Shown: positions 31,264-43,094 of the stretch, one piece after another | Layout: every line of letters starts with the position of its first letter | Position numbering within the stretch: the first letter of the stretch is position 1 | Assembly: GCA_002917075.1 (NCBI GenBank) | Contig: NTMA01000002.1 | Location: 310,001 to 374,000, forward strand | Length of the DNA stretch: 64,000 nucleotides | From: Hawksworthiomyces lignivorus | Lineage: Eukaryota; Ascomycota; Sordariomycetes; Ophiostomatales; Ophiostomataceae | Direction of reading: 5' to 3' | Made by a program: the position numbers and the translations under genes | The notes under the pieces: generated by a model | What the model was told of the DNA's origin: nothing | The model's database searches: none | What the model saw: only the letters and a program-made list of their open reading frames with translations

Positions 31264-33197
31264 GGTCCCACCTTCCTACGGGCCCAATGAACGGGATACA
31301 TTCGAACCCCCAATTGCTACGTTTGGCTTCCTGGATTCAATTTATTTTCTTGTCTCTTTTTTTTTTTTATCGTTTCATCCATTTCGATTCTTCAAAGACT
31401 TATTTAAACGGCAGCGCGCCAACTTTATCCCCCTTTTTGCTTTCTTCTTTTTTTTTTCTTTTCTTACTATTGGCAATCTGAAAACACAACAACACCGTTC
31501 TACACGGCAAACGATTCCACACCATCATGAACAGCCGGTCAGAGCCATCATTCGACTCGGAAGCAATGCAACGAGCAACCTGGTCCAAAAATACGACAGA
31601 AATGACCCGTCTGCCGCGCGCAGCTGGCATTCCACCGGCCCTAACGACGGGGAAGAGCGAAAGTGATCCATCTATACACGCAGAGATTTATGCAATCGGG
31701 GGAGGGGTAGGAGAGAGAGGACAGGGTGTCTTACTGTACAACTAGAAAAGAGAGCCTTGGAAGTTGTAGAGAGGTCACGGACCGGGGGAAGGGGAGGCGT
31801 TTGGTGTTATGTCAATTCTCATTTTTCCCATGTCTCTATTTCATTTGTTTCTTGCTCTCTTCTGCAGTGTTCGTCTAGTCTGTACCCTTTTTTTTTTTAT
31901 CATCGTGTGCCATTTCTTGCTGCCGCTGTTGGCCGTTACGGACATCTAAAAATATACACTTGGTACTCTTTGGCGTCTCGAACTCTGTTCTCTTCATGGA
32001 AGGAGCGTAGCATTGCGGTGACGTCTACATGTCTGCATTTCTCACGTCTGCATCTTTCGCCTCTGCATATCCGCATCACTGCATGTCTGCACGTCTACGT
32101 GTCTACACATCTGCACATGTGCAATTAGGTGCCTATACGTACAGAGTACTATTACCGTCCTAGCAGCCAGTACTGTGCTATTTTGGGGCGTTATGGGGTC
32201 CATGCAAGGGGACAGAGTGCGCCGTGCCAGGCGCTGAAGACTTGTGATTTTACGCCTGCAGAGCCCGGACTTTTAGCGGTTATGCTTAACTGGTACCTAA
32301 CTGTTAACGCCGAGCCTCTCAGAGCGCCCCTTCTCCAGCGCTATCTAATCTCTGCGCCCGCCTATTGGCTGCTGCCGCTATTACTCCGTATTATAGTACA
32401 ATTCAACGCCTAAAGGGTCCTGCGCGCGCCTTGGCTCCTTCCCTCCTGCGCTCCCTAGACAATTGCAACGCTGGCAGCTTCTCGCGGCTCTTCTGCCCTC
32501 CCTCTTAGCCCTCCGTTTTGCTGAACCTCAATTCTCAACAGCTTTCTCTGCCTCTTCTCCGAGCCTATCTGGCATCTTCTCTCTCGACCACCCTACGGAG
32601 GATCTCGGCCACCAACTCGGCTGCCTGGTGTTTGAAAAACGGGTCTTTTTTCTTCCTTTTCATCTTCATCTCCGTCTCTCTCTTTGCTGTTCTTTTGGCC
32701 GCTTCTTCCTCTGGCGGCTTTGCTTTTTTCGCTTACGTTTCGTTGCATCTGTGCTTCTGCTTCTGCTTCCCTTTTCCACCTTCTGCTCGGCTCCCCCCCA
32801 ATTGCATATTCTAACCGGGAAACGGGTTTTTGGGTAATATCTGCCGTCTTCTTCTCCTGTTTTTATCCTCTGCTCGTTTTCTTTGCTGGTCCTCGCGTTC
32901 TTGAGAGCTTTTCCCGCCAAGAACAGATTTCCTACGGATTGCCCGTCGATCTGGTTTTCCCTTCCGATCTGCGCAGCCTCCGTGTTTTTTTTTCTTTTTT
33001 CTCTCTCTCAACACCCTGTCCATTTTTTCGAGCTCCCCAACCAAGAGCCAGGCTCTCTCTCTCTCTGTCTCTTCCCCCCTCCCCCCATCTCGACTGCGAG
33101 TTGAAGGGTTGCTGTCCTCCGCTGCAGGCACTCTTCCAAAGACCATCGCCACGTGCCCGTCTTTCTTGCCTCCTCCACCTTGCCGACCACCCCCAGA
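31264..33197. other. Intergenic and probable long leader of the Gea gene
   Basis: No gene recognised. It contains a degenerate GTCTGCA-type repeat (32021-32122), a TACTCCGTA 9-mer (32382-32390), a CCAAT box on the minus strand (ATTGG at about 32364) and long C/T-rich tracts at 32640-33180 just before the Gea start. Open frames through the C/T tracts are low-complexity and not called. Confidence 0.55.
32021..32122 (+). repeat. Degenerate short tandem repeat (TCTGCA/TCTACA core)
   Basis: About ten imperfect units sharing TCTGCA, TCTACA or TCTACG at roughly 8-12 base spacing (for example GTCTACATGTCTGCA and CACGTCTGCATC). Confidence 0.6.
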
Positions 33198-36100
33198 ATG
33201 AGCAGCGATGCGCGGGCTCAGTCGGCAGCTCGCGCCGCGGAGCCGACCAGCGAGCACCCCCACCAGAAAGAGCTGCTGCCCTTGACCGCCGGCCTGGCCT
33301 CGGCGTCCACCTCGTCTCTGCCCCTGCGCCTGCACAGCCAGCACAGCCTGCACCGCCGGCCGCACGACGGCCCGTCGCCGCCGCCGTGGATGACCGCCGC
33401 CGCCTCGTCGCGCATGCAGTACCGCAGCCGGCCTGTCTCGGTCGCCGTCGACCCCGTCTCGCTCGTCATCTCCGAGTGCATCAACATCACCTCGGCCATC
33501 CAAAAATATGCCCGCTCCCAGCACCTCTCCGTGTCTGCCATCCTCGGCGGCGGTGGCAGCGGCGCCCCCAACGTCGCCATGCCCGCCTCCTTTGGCAAGC
33601 TTGGCCCTGCCGGCTCTGCAGACGCCGCCGGCCGCCGCAGTGCCGGCCGCCGTGGCCCCGCCGGACCTGGCCAAGGCGGTGCAGGCGGCGCAAAGCGCGG
33701 CCCCGCCAGCGGCAGCGGTAGCGGCAGTGGCCCAGACAGCGACTTTGGCCCGGCCAACCGCTGGGGCCTGCGCGGCAAGAAGGGAAAGAGCATGGCGGAC
33801 AACCCGCTGATCTCGGGCTTCGGCCGGCTGCGGCAGGAGCTCGCCGGCGTAAAAGGTATGCGCATATAGGAAATGCCAATTATACGGGGGAGGAAGACAT
33901 GCGCTTCTCTCCCCATCCCTCCGAATCCGTTTTGCTGACAGGCGTTCTGCGTCCCTGAAACATAGACATTCACGGCTTCGACTCGCTCATGCTCCTGTAC
34001 CCCTTCCTGCAGATCATCCAGACCAAGGGCACGGCCGCACCCATCACGATCCTCGCCCTCCGCGCCGTGCGCAAGTTTCTCGCGTACGGCTTCATCTACC
34101 CCGAGTCGCCCCGCTTTGCCCTCGCCATGCAGGCCCTGTCGCAGGCCATCACCCACTGCCAGTTTGACATTAGCGACAGCGCGCAGGAGGAGGTCGTCCT
34201 GCTGATGATCCTCAACCTGATGGAGGACATGCTCTCCGGTCCGGGCGGCGACATCCTGAGCGACGAGAGCGTCTGCGATATGATGGGCCGCGGGCTGACC
34301 ATCTGCTCGCGGCCGCGCTTCTCAGAAGTGCTCCGGCAGACCGCCGAGGCCACCATGGTGCGCATGTGCCAGATCATCTTTGAGGATCTGAAGCACCTAG
34401 AGGAAGAGGCCGGCGAAGAGGCCGACGCCCTCGACAAGCAGACAAACGCCGACATGGACAGCGTCAAGATGGTGCCCGGCGCCGACACACACCCCTCTCG
34501 CCTCGTGGGGGGCATCCTCACGCCCACAATCCACTCCGGCATCGCGACCCCCACGGGGGCCGCAGGTTCTTCCGACGCTCTGGTACCTGCCGAGAAGAGC
34601 CTGCCTCCCAAACCTGCACCTCGAAACAGCACCGGCGACGGCACCAGCAACGACAGCGACACCACGTCCGACTCGTCTAGCTCGGCAGGCGGTGCGGACG
34701 AGAAGCGGCCGCTCAAGCCGTCCGAGGAGGGCGCCTTGGCTGCTGCTGCTGCTGCTGCCACTGCCGCCGATCACGACCGTCCGTCCACGGACTCTGCCAC
34801 GGCCACGGACGACACAGACAGCAAGAGCACCGCTTCGACCACGGAGGAGAGCGAGTCGGTCGACCTGCGCCCCTATTCGCTGCCGTCTGTGCGCGAGCTC
34901 TTCCGCGTTCTGGTCGACTTCCTTGACCCTAACCAGCGCAAGCAGCAGCCCGACACGATGCGCGTCATGGCCCTCCGCATCATTCACGTCGCCCTCGAGG
35001 TCGCGGGCCCCTCCATTGCCCGCCATCCGGCGCTCGCCTCCGTCGCCCAGGACCGCCTCTGCTGCTACCTCTTCCAGCTCGTCCGCTCCGACAATATGGC
35101 CATTCTGCAGGAGTCCCTGATCGTCGCCTCGACGCTGCTGTCCACGTGCCGCGGCGTGCTGAAGCTGCAGCAGGAGCTGTACCTGGCCTACCTGATCAAC
35201 TGCCTCCACCCCTCCGTCGAGATCCCCCGAGAGCCTAACATCCACCCCTCGCTGTACGAGGGCATCCCACAGGCGCCCAAGAAGGGCAGCGGCCGCGCCA
35301 CCCCCGTGCCCGTCGGCGACCGTCGCCGGCTCGGCATGGAGGGCGGCACGCGGAAGCCCGAGGCCCGCCAGGCCATGGTCGAGAACATTGGCGTGCTGGC
35401 GCGCATGCCCACGTTCATGGTCGAGCTGTTTGTCAACTACGACTGCGACACCGACCGCGCCGACCTGTGCGAAGACATGATCGGCCTGCTGTCGCGCAAC
35501 GCCCTGCCCGACTCGGCCACCTGGAGCACGACGAGCGTGCCGCCGCTCTGCCTCGACGCGCTGCTGCGCTTTGTGCAGTTCATGGCCCAGCGCCTCGACG
35601 AGCCGCCCGTCTTCGACAGCTACCCGCACCCGGCCAAGCTGCGCGAGTCGCGCGCGCGCAAGAAGATCATCATCCGCGGCACCGAGCTGTTCAACGAGAG
35701 CCCCAAGGGCGGCCTGGCCTTCTTGCACGAGAAGGGCATCATCGACGACCTGGCCAACCCGCAGTCCGTCGCCCGCTTCCTCAAGGGCACGTCGCGCGTG
35801 TCCAAGAAGATCCTAGGCGAGTTCATCTCCAAGAAGGGCAGCGAGGAGACCCTCGCCGCCTTCCTCGATCTCCTCGACTTCGAGGGCAAGCGCGTCGACG
35901 AGGCGCTGCGCACCGTGCTGGAGGCGTTCCGCCTGCCCGGCGAGTCGCCGCTGATCGAGCGCATCATCAACTGCTTCTCCGAAAAGTACTGCGCCGGCGT
36001 CATGCCCGAGGACGTCGCCGACAAAGACGCCGTCTACATCCTGACCTACGCCATCATCATGCTCAACACCGACCAGCACAACCCCAACGTGCGCACGCAG

Positions 36101-38915
36101 AAGCGCATGACCGTCACCGACTTTGCGCGCAATCTCCGCGGCCAGAACGGCGGCAAGGACTTTGCCACCGAGTACCTGCAGGAGATCTTCGACTCCATCA
36201 AGTCCAACGAGATCATCCTGCCCGAGGAGCACGACAACAAGCACGCCTTCGACTACGCCTGGCGCGAGGTGCTGCTCAAGACCGAGACGGCCGGCCCGCT
36301 CATCCTGAGCGACACCAACATCTATGACGCCGACCTATTCGCCTCCACCTGGCGGCCCATCGTCGGCACGCTGTCGTACGTCTTCATGTCCGCCACCGAC
36401 GACACCGTCTTCAGCCGCGTCATCCAGGGCTTCGACGAGTGCGCCCGCATCGCCTCCAAGTACGGCAACACCGAGGCCCTGGACCAGATCGTCTACTGCC
36501 TCAGCCACATGTCCACCCTCGTCCAGGAGCTGCAGGCCAACACCAGCCTCAACACCGAGGTCCAGGTCGACGAGAGCAGCGTCATGGTCAGCGAGCTGGC
36601 CGTCAAGCTAGGCCGCAACTTCCGCGCCCAGCTCGCCGCCCTCGTCCTCTTCCGCGTCGTCACCGAGAACGAGCACATCCTGCGCGGCAGCTGGAAGCAC
36701 ATTATCCGCATCTGGCTCAACCTGTTCCAGAACTCACTCATCCCGGCCTTCTTCTCCGGCGAGACCGACCGCATCGACCTGCCGCCCATCCCGCTGCAGA
36801 GCCCCGGCCAGGTCATCGACCGGGGCACCAAGCAGAACGAGAGCGGCTTCTTCTCCGCCTTCACCTCGTACATCTCCAGCTATGCCGCAGACGACCCGCC
36901 CGAGCCCTCCGACGAGGAGCTCGAGAGCACCCTCTGCGCCATCGACTGCGTCAATGCCTGCCGCGTCGGCGACGTCTTCAACAATGTTTCGTATGTTTTT
37001 TTTTTTTTTTTTTTACCTTGCTGCAGACTTCTTTGCAGACGTTTCCTTTCATATTCTGCTCTCCTTTGTCCCTCAGAAAGTACTAATCCGGTTTCTCCCC
37101 CGCCTCTAGGCACCTGAGTGGTGAAGCTCTCGAGTCGTTGGTCGATTCGCTTCTGGATCAAATCCCCGAAGACAACGGCACCGGCGTCGTGATCAAAGTC
37201 AAGGCCGAGAACGTCCCGCCAACGTCACCCGCCAACAATGCCAAGGCGGCACACACCCCGGCATACGACCCTGTGCCGGTGTATATCCTCGAGTTCTGCA
37301 CCGTCCTTGCGCTGCGGGACGAGAGCACCGTCAAGCTCGTGGGCAAGCGCGTCGTGGACGCCTTGCAAGAGGTACTACGCGACGTGTCTCGCTTCCACCC
37401 TATTCTGATCGGCCGCGCGACATACTACCTCTTCAGCCTGCTGCGCGCCAGCTACGTACGTTCCACCGTCGTGTCCGAAGCCAATATGGTGCCCGTTTTC
37501 TTGCTAACGCCGACGCAGGACGACGACTTTGTCCGCGTGCCCGTGCTGCTTCACGCAGTGTCGAGCTTCTCCAAGGAGACGCTCAAGACGACCGCAGGCG
37601 TGGTCCTGCAGGGCCTGAAGCTGTGCATCGCCGAGCCCGGCCCGCTGCGTAGCGAGATCATGACGTCGCCAGACTTCTGGGCCATCCTCGGCACGCTTGC
37701 CAACAACGAGGAGTCGGCCGCGACCGTGTTTGAGATTCTCGAGAGCGGCGTCAGCGGCTCGCCCCCCGCCATTCTGGCCGACAACTACGAAGCCGCCATT
37801 GTTCTGTGCAACGAGTTTGCCACGGCGGCCAGCATCGGCGCGCTGGCGGAGCAGCAGCTGGACCGCAAGAATCGGCGGGTCAGCCGGCCGCCCAAGCAGG
37901 AGAAGGCCAGGTAGGTGATTCGGCCGAGATGCATGTTTTTTGTACGTCTGGAATCTGACATCATGCCAGCGAAAACGCTGCTGTCAAGCGGGGCATCAAG
38001 GCCATCAACATCATTTACAATATGACCTCGCGCATTCCTCATCTGATGAAGCAGTCCCATCTTGAGAGCAACGAAGGTACGCTCGACGAGCCCTCCCCGC
38101 TCAGAATACGGATGCTGTTCACAAAAGACATCTAGATACAATAGCTAACACAACGATCAGCATGGTCCGCCTACTGGCTGCCCATCTTCCAGGCGCTGAC
38201 GAATCAGTGCACAAACCCGTGCCGTGAGGTGCGGCACCTGGCGTTCTCATCGCTGCAGCGGTCGCTCCTGTCGCCGGAGCTGACGTCGAGCGACCACCGC
38301 GAGTGGACGGCCATCTTCAGCGAGGTGCTGTTCCCGCTGATCCTCAAGCTGCTGCGGCCCGAAGTGTATTCGACGGACCGCGACGGCATGAGCGAGACGC
38401 GCGTGCAGGCAGCCTCGCTGCTGTGCAAGGTGTTCCTGCAGTACCTGGTGCTGCTGTCGGCCTGGGACGGCATGCTGGACCTGTGGCTGCGCATCATCGA
38501 CATCATGGACCGTCTCATGAACAGCGGCCAGGGCGACAGCCTCGAGGAGGCCGTACCCGAGAATCTCAAGAACGTGCTGCTGTTCATGGCCAGCAGCGGC
38601 TACCTGGTGGCGCCCAGCATCGACCGGTCCAAGGAGGAGCTGTGGCGCGAGACCTGGAAGCGCATCGACCGGTTCCTGCCCGACCTCAAGGGCGAGCTGG
38701 CGCTGGACGGCACCGACGCCAAGACGCCTCCGGCAGAACCGGCAGAAGGAGACAAGGAGGTGGCTAGCGCAGAGGCGTCGGAGGAAGCGAAGGAGGAGAC
38801 GGAGAAGGAGAAGACGAGCGCTGCCGAAGGTGCAGCACAGGAGGAAGACGACGACGAAGACGAGGAGGAGGAGGAGGAGGAGGAGGAGGAGGAGAAGCAG
38901 AAGGCAGAAGTATGA
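33198..38915 (+). CDS. GEA2: Gea/GBF1-type Arf guanine nucleotide exchange factor (Sec7 domain)
   Basis: Activates Arf1 at early Golgi membranes for COPI coat assembly. Exons: 33198-33855, 33966-36990, 37110-37455, 37519-37910, 37970-38076, 38161-38915; 1760 residues, all junctions in phase. Order: Ser/Gly-rich N-terminus, DCB region (SLVISECINITSAI, then FDSLMLLYPFLQIIQ), an acidic Ser/Thr linker (about 34560-34860), HUS box region (MVELFVNYDCDTDRADLCED, about residue 710), Sec7 domain (about 785-980) with the catalytic Glu in FRLPGESPLIERI and YAIIMLNTDQHNPNV, then HDS helices. The C-terminus ends in a Glu run. The 63-nt intron at 37456-37518 has no stop and keeps frame, so it is easily missed; joining LLRASY to DDDFVRVPV fits the family. 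Single-copy Gea is usual in filamentous fungi. Confidence 0.93.
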
Positions 38916-39454
38916 AAAAAAGGAAATAATGGGGAGGGTTTAGAAGAAATGATTATTGTAATAATGTCAGTAGAGATGTTCCAAGGGCAGCCACAAAAAG
39001 GGGCGCTAGTCCATTTCATAACCGAAGCGAATAGAGAAAGCAAAAAAAGCAAAGAGCATAAAGACAGTCAGCAGCATCAAGAGAATCACCTGCATCAATG
39101 CGCACTATTTCAGAAAGCACAGCTCCAAGACTGGAATTGTAGTCTCGCAAACTGCAAACTGCTTTGTCTTGGATGTCGTCCGTTTTCATGCGCAGAGCTT
39201 ATAAGCAGGCAATTTTAGCAGGTATTGGCACTGTGCGGCTGCCAATAAGCTGCCTGTAGGAGAGGACAAGGCTAAGCCCAAGGCTCCAATGGCTCCAATG
39301 GCGGACTACGAAACTTTTGGAGGGCTTTCTTCTTTTTGTTCTACTGTCATCAAACAAGCAAAAAGCGACGACATCGTATAGACTTCCCCGACTTTCCTTT
39401 CTGCTGTCTCTCCAACAAAATATATTTGCTATCGCTGGAGGAGATTTGCCAACC
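38916..39454. other. Intergenic between Gea and the snRNP gene
   Basis: No gene seen. It holds the Gea 3' end and the promoter of the next gene, both on the plus strand. Confidence 0.6.
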
Positions 39455-40503
39455 ATGTCGAGCAACGCGCCCATAGCCACGTACGTTTGTGTCATTGCAC
39501 TGAATCCATCTGTTTTCTACCGACACACCCGTAGCAGAGGCCCTATGGTGTCCCGCTGAGTCTCCGCCGCGCCGCGGTCCCGAGCATGCCTCTCTCCTTT
39601 CCTGTTCGCTGCCGCTGACGCTTGTCTCTGTTTTTCTTCTCCGCCTCTCCTCCCTCCCCCCTCTTCTAGTGTCTACGTGCGCAATCTCGAAGAGCGCGTC
39701 AAGCCGGAGCCCCTGCGCGACGCCCTGGAGGCCGTGTTTTCCGAGTTCGGCACCGTCGTCGACATCGTCGCCAAGACCAACCTCAAGGCCAAGGGCCAGG
39801 CCTTTGTCGTGTTCGAGGACCCGGACGCCGCCCAACGCGCCGTCGACGAGGCCCAGGGCTTCGTCCTCTTCGACAAGCCCATGGCCCTGGCCCTGGCCCG
39901 CACCCGCAGCGACGCCACCGTGCGCCGCCACGGCACCGAGGAAGAATTCGAGGCACACAAGCGCCGCCGCATGGCCGAGCGAGGTAAAAAAAAAAAAAAA
40001 AGACAAGTCCCCGGGGGGAGGGCGAGCAGCCCCTCTCCCCCTCTTTCCCCCCTTTGTTTCAGAGAAAGGCAAGTGTTCGCTGACCCTGCTCTCTCTTTTT
40101 TTTTCTAGACAAGAAGAAGGCGCTCGAGGCAGCCGAGGAGCAGAAGCGGCTGCTGCAGAGGCCACAGGGCGGCGCCGCTGGCACGGGAGCGGCAGCGGCG
40201 GCAGCGCAGCCGGCGGTCATCCCCGACGAGTTCCTGCCGCCCAACAAGACGCTGTTCGTGCAGAACCTGCCGGCGGACTGCGACGTCGATCAGCTCACCG
40301 AGATCTTCAGCCGCTTCGACGGCTTCCGCGAGGTGCGCCTTGTGGCCAGCCGGCGTCTGGCGTTCGTCGAGTACGAGGCCGAGCCCGGCGCCATCGCCGC
40401 CAAGGAGAACACGGCCGGCATGGTGCTGGACGGCGAAGGCGGTGACGAAGACGACGGCGAGAAGAGCAAGCGCGCCATCAAGGTGACGTACCAGCGCCAG
40501 TAA
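39455..40503 (+). CDS. U1A/U2B''-type snRNP protein, two RRM domains
   Basis: RNA-binding spliceosome protein, 244 residues. Exons: 39455-39480, 39670-39983, 40109-40503; the first encodes only MSSNAPIA plus two bases. RRM1 (about residues 10-85) shows TVYVRNLEERV (RNP2) and KGQAFVVFED (RNP1). RRM2 (about 165-244) shows TLFVQNLPADCDVDQL and RRLAFVEYE. The linker is charged and Ala/Gln-rich with MAERDKKKALEAAEEQKR. The order and the KxxLRDALxxVFSEFG segment fit the U1A/U2B''/SNF family; one protein may serve both snRNPs in this organism. The second intron opens with GTAA then a long A run. It sits head to tail with Gea and converges on V-ATPase D. Confidence 0.88.
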
Positions 40504-40882
40504 CCCTTTCGGTTTCTTTTGTTTCTCCTTCTACTTTTTTGGCGGTCTTTTTTTTCACTCTGGCGTTGGAATCCCCGGCATCCCGTATAAGCCTCGACCA
40601 GCGGTTCGGCTTCAGTCTCTACAGTTTTCATTGCACGTCGGAAACTGCTTTAGACAATAAAATATATATATCTATGTCTTACGGGAGCAAAAAAATAAGC
40701 AGGAATAAGAAAGTAGTGCCAGCTATTTAGCGGCACGTGAATATGCTATAATGACAAGGAGACAGGTATTACAAAAAAATTTAGCTCTTGGCGTCCTCCT
40801 ACGCCCATAGCTCGGTTATTTGTAAAAAAAGCAAATCGCGTATTGCAAAACAAGCTTGATGGTTGCTCTGCTTCCTCTCGGC
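40504..40882. other. Short convergent intergenic region
   Basis: 3' ends of the snRNP gene and of V-ATPase D; no further gene seen. Confidence 0.6.
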
Positions 40883-42139
40883 TTAGAAGATGACGTCGTC
40901 GTCGCCCTCGGCCGCCAACAGGTCTGCGGGTTCGCTCGCAGGGGCAGCGTTCTCCTTCTCGCCGTTGGCAGCAAGTGCCGCCTTCCGGGCCTTAAGCTCC
41001 TCGTCTTCGGCGGCGCTGTCCCGCTGCTTCTTGCCGGCGACTTTCTTGAGCCGGTAGAACTCTTCTCTGTCGAGCTCGTCGAGCTCCGAGTTAATGTCTG
41101 CCGTATGTGAGCTGCATGTTCGCTCGTCCAGCTGTGGGGAGGTTGGCAAGATACTCACATTTGATGGTATTCTCCGTCCGGGGAATAATAACGTGCTCGC
41201 TGTAAAAGTTAGCTGTGCCACACAAAAATTAAGCCAAGCAGCCGGAAACGGTTGGACGAACATGGCGTTGACTACATCCAAGTTAGCATGTACTTCTCCC
41301 AGCTTGTGCGTGTTGTAGACAAAGGGACTCACCTCTTCGGTTGACGACCTTGATGACCTCGTCAAGGATCACGAATGCGGTCTGGGCATGTCAGCGCATA
41401 TACTTCCGCTTCACAAACTCACAGACAAGATGCTCACCTGAAGGCTGGCAAGCTCCACCAGCGCCTCCACGGCGCGCGCGTAGGTGTCCCGAGACCGCTG
41501 CACCTGCTGACCGCCTTTGCCGAGACCCGTCATAGCAAAGTCGTTGTTGCCCTCGGTCAGGTAGCTCTCAAAGGCCGGCAGCAGGACGCCCGACACGTTC
41601 TCCTGCTTGGCGCGGATGCGGAACCTAGCCGACCGCGCCGACTCCTGCACCTGGTAGCCGATGTCGCCGCCGACGGCATAGGTGACCTCGGCCAGGGAGA
41701 AGGCGGCAATCTGCATGACACGGCCCATCTTGCGCTTGGCCTCGTCGATCCGGCGGGTGATCTCTGGAGGGCCGCTGTTAGCAAATGACTCGCGTCGGCT
41801 GTTCGCATGCGGAGCGGGAGCTGTCTACCTCGGAAGCGTCTGCAGCGAAACAATATGTGTCAGTCTTCTAGCACATGGTTCAAACGTGACAAACGGGCTG
41901 CATCCCCACGTACTTTGTTAATGCCTCGCTCTTGCGCTTCAGCAAGCTGTGGCCCGTCTCAGCGCCCTTGAGCTTGGCCTTCATGATGCCGAGCGACTGG
42001 CGGGTGGGGAACACCGCCTCGCGATCCTAACCAGAAAAAAATCCATCAGTTCTCCGCTAGCATTAAATCGCAGGTTCGATTGGGGACGGGAGGCAGAGAA
42101 ACACAGTCTCAGGTCGAGACGTACAGCGGCGCCAGACAT
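40883..42139 (-). CDS. VMA8: V-type ATPase subunit D
   Basis: Central-stalk subunit of the V1 sector of the vacuolar proton pump; it couples ATP hydrolysis to rotation. Eight exons on the minus strand: 42139-42125, 42026-41914, 41839-41829, 41763-41438, 41381-41333, 41271-41262, 41199-41159, 41097-40883; 259 residues, the usual length. Exons 3 (11 nt) and 6 (10 nt) are microexons, each required by phase. Exon 3 completes LTKRFREITRRI, and exon 6 completes NRRVNAIEHVIIPR. All introns are GT-AG, 56-98 nt. Family landmarks: VFPTRQSLGIMKAKLKGA, TGHSLLKRKSEAL, GKGGQQVQRSRDTYARA, LASLQTAFVILDEVIK, TENTIKYINSELDELDREEFYRLKKV. The ends form the long coiled-coil pair of the stalk. Divergent from Syf1. 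Confidence 0.93.
41262..41271 (-). other. VMA8: 10-nt microexon of V-ATPase D
   Basis: Sequence TCAACGCCAT between acceptor TGTAG and donor GTTCGT. Needed to build Arg-Val-Asn-Ala-Ile-Glu across three exons; skipping it breaks the frame. Confidence 0.8.
41829..41839 (-). other. VMA8: 11-nt microexon of V-ATPase D
   Basis: Sequence ACGCTTCCGAG between acceptor CTGCAG and donor GTAGAC. Encodes the end of Lys, Arg-Phe-Arg, and the first base of Glu. Confidence 0.8.
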
Positions 42140-43094
42140 GATGAGGGCTTTTTAGCTCTTTCGCTCGTTTTGCTGTAGGAGGCCTTTGAGGAGCTGTACG
42201 ATGCAGCACGGGTGCTAACAGGAAGGCAGTCAATCAGTCCACAGTTTAATTGCAGACTTTCGCAAAACCGGCCAAAGAGAAAAGGTCTCCGTAGGCGAGA
42301 GTGGCACGGTTGGGGTTGTCGTGGGTCGTCGTTATTGCGTCGTTTTGCTTGAGCTTTCTCCAAGTTAAAGATCGAGATAGAGGCTATCTGCACAGTGCAT
42401 ACAGTGCACATAGTCCCACCTCCAGTCCTACTTGCAGCTCCAGCCCAGGGATGGAGTTTATCGGCACATGCATATGCACTTAGTCATCATGCATCTGTGC
42501 GTGTTATTGGCTGTCAATGCGTTTAGGCCGAATTTGTAAGGACCATTCCTTTTTCGGAAGGCTTGACATCTACCAAATCGGCTTCTGGCAACTGCGACCG
42601 ACGCGGGAAAAAAGAAAAAAAATAAATCGAAAAATAAGGAAATCGAACAAACAGCAACCGAAACAGAAACACTCCTCTCCCCCCCCCCCCAAAACCAAGA
42701 CATCAGAAAAAAAAATCACACAAAAAATGCGAAACATATGAGACTTCAGGAACAAAGGAAACCAGGCCACATCCCACACCACGCATCGAACGATCACGAC
42801 TCTCGTTTCTTCGCTCTCTTCTAGGGGGTAGCTAGGCCTCTGCTCAGCTTCCACTCCCCCCTCCCGGGCTTCGGTTTCATCCAAGCAATGGCCGCAACCG
42901 TCATGGTGTGAGGACGCGCTCTCATATCTGCCTCTTATCTCATACTCTCGCTGGCTCCTCCGTTTACGCTCCCTGTCCCTCACTTCGACTTTTTCGGGGG
43001 GGCTTCCTCCTTCTCCAGCTATCCTTGAGGCTCTTTCTTCCTTTCGGCGTCTTCCCGTTTTCACCCTTCCCCTTCCACCTAACAGTCGCCGAAA
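42140..43094. other. Divergent promoter region of V-ATPase D and Syf1
   Basis: No gene seen. It contains an A-rich stretch (42600-42730) and a C run, plus C/T tracts before the Syf1 start. Confidence 0.6.

Noticed and set aside
31290..31320. TTCGAACCCCC stretch resembling a tRNA B box
   Set aside because: No A box or foldable acceptor stem upstream; it is the 3' region of Anp1.
32684..33721. 345-codon plus-strand frame overlapping the Gea start
   Set aside because: It runs through the C/T-rich leader and then out of frame through the Gea N-terminus; a shadow frame.
42060..42090. GGTTCGATTGG resembling a tRNA B box
   Set aside because: Lies inside the first intron of V-ATPase D and cannot be folded into a cloverleaf.
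42660..42720. A-rich stretch with a C run near the Syf1 promoter, considered as a retroelement tail
   Set aside because: No coding relic or target-site duplication nearby.
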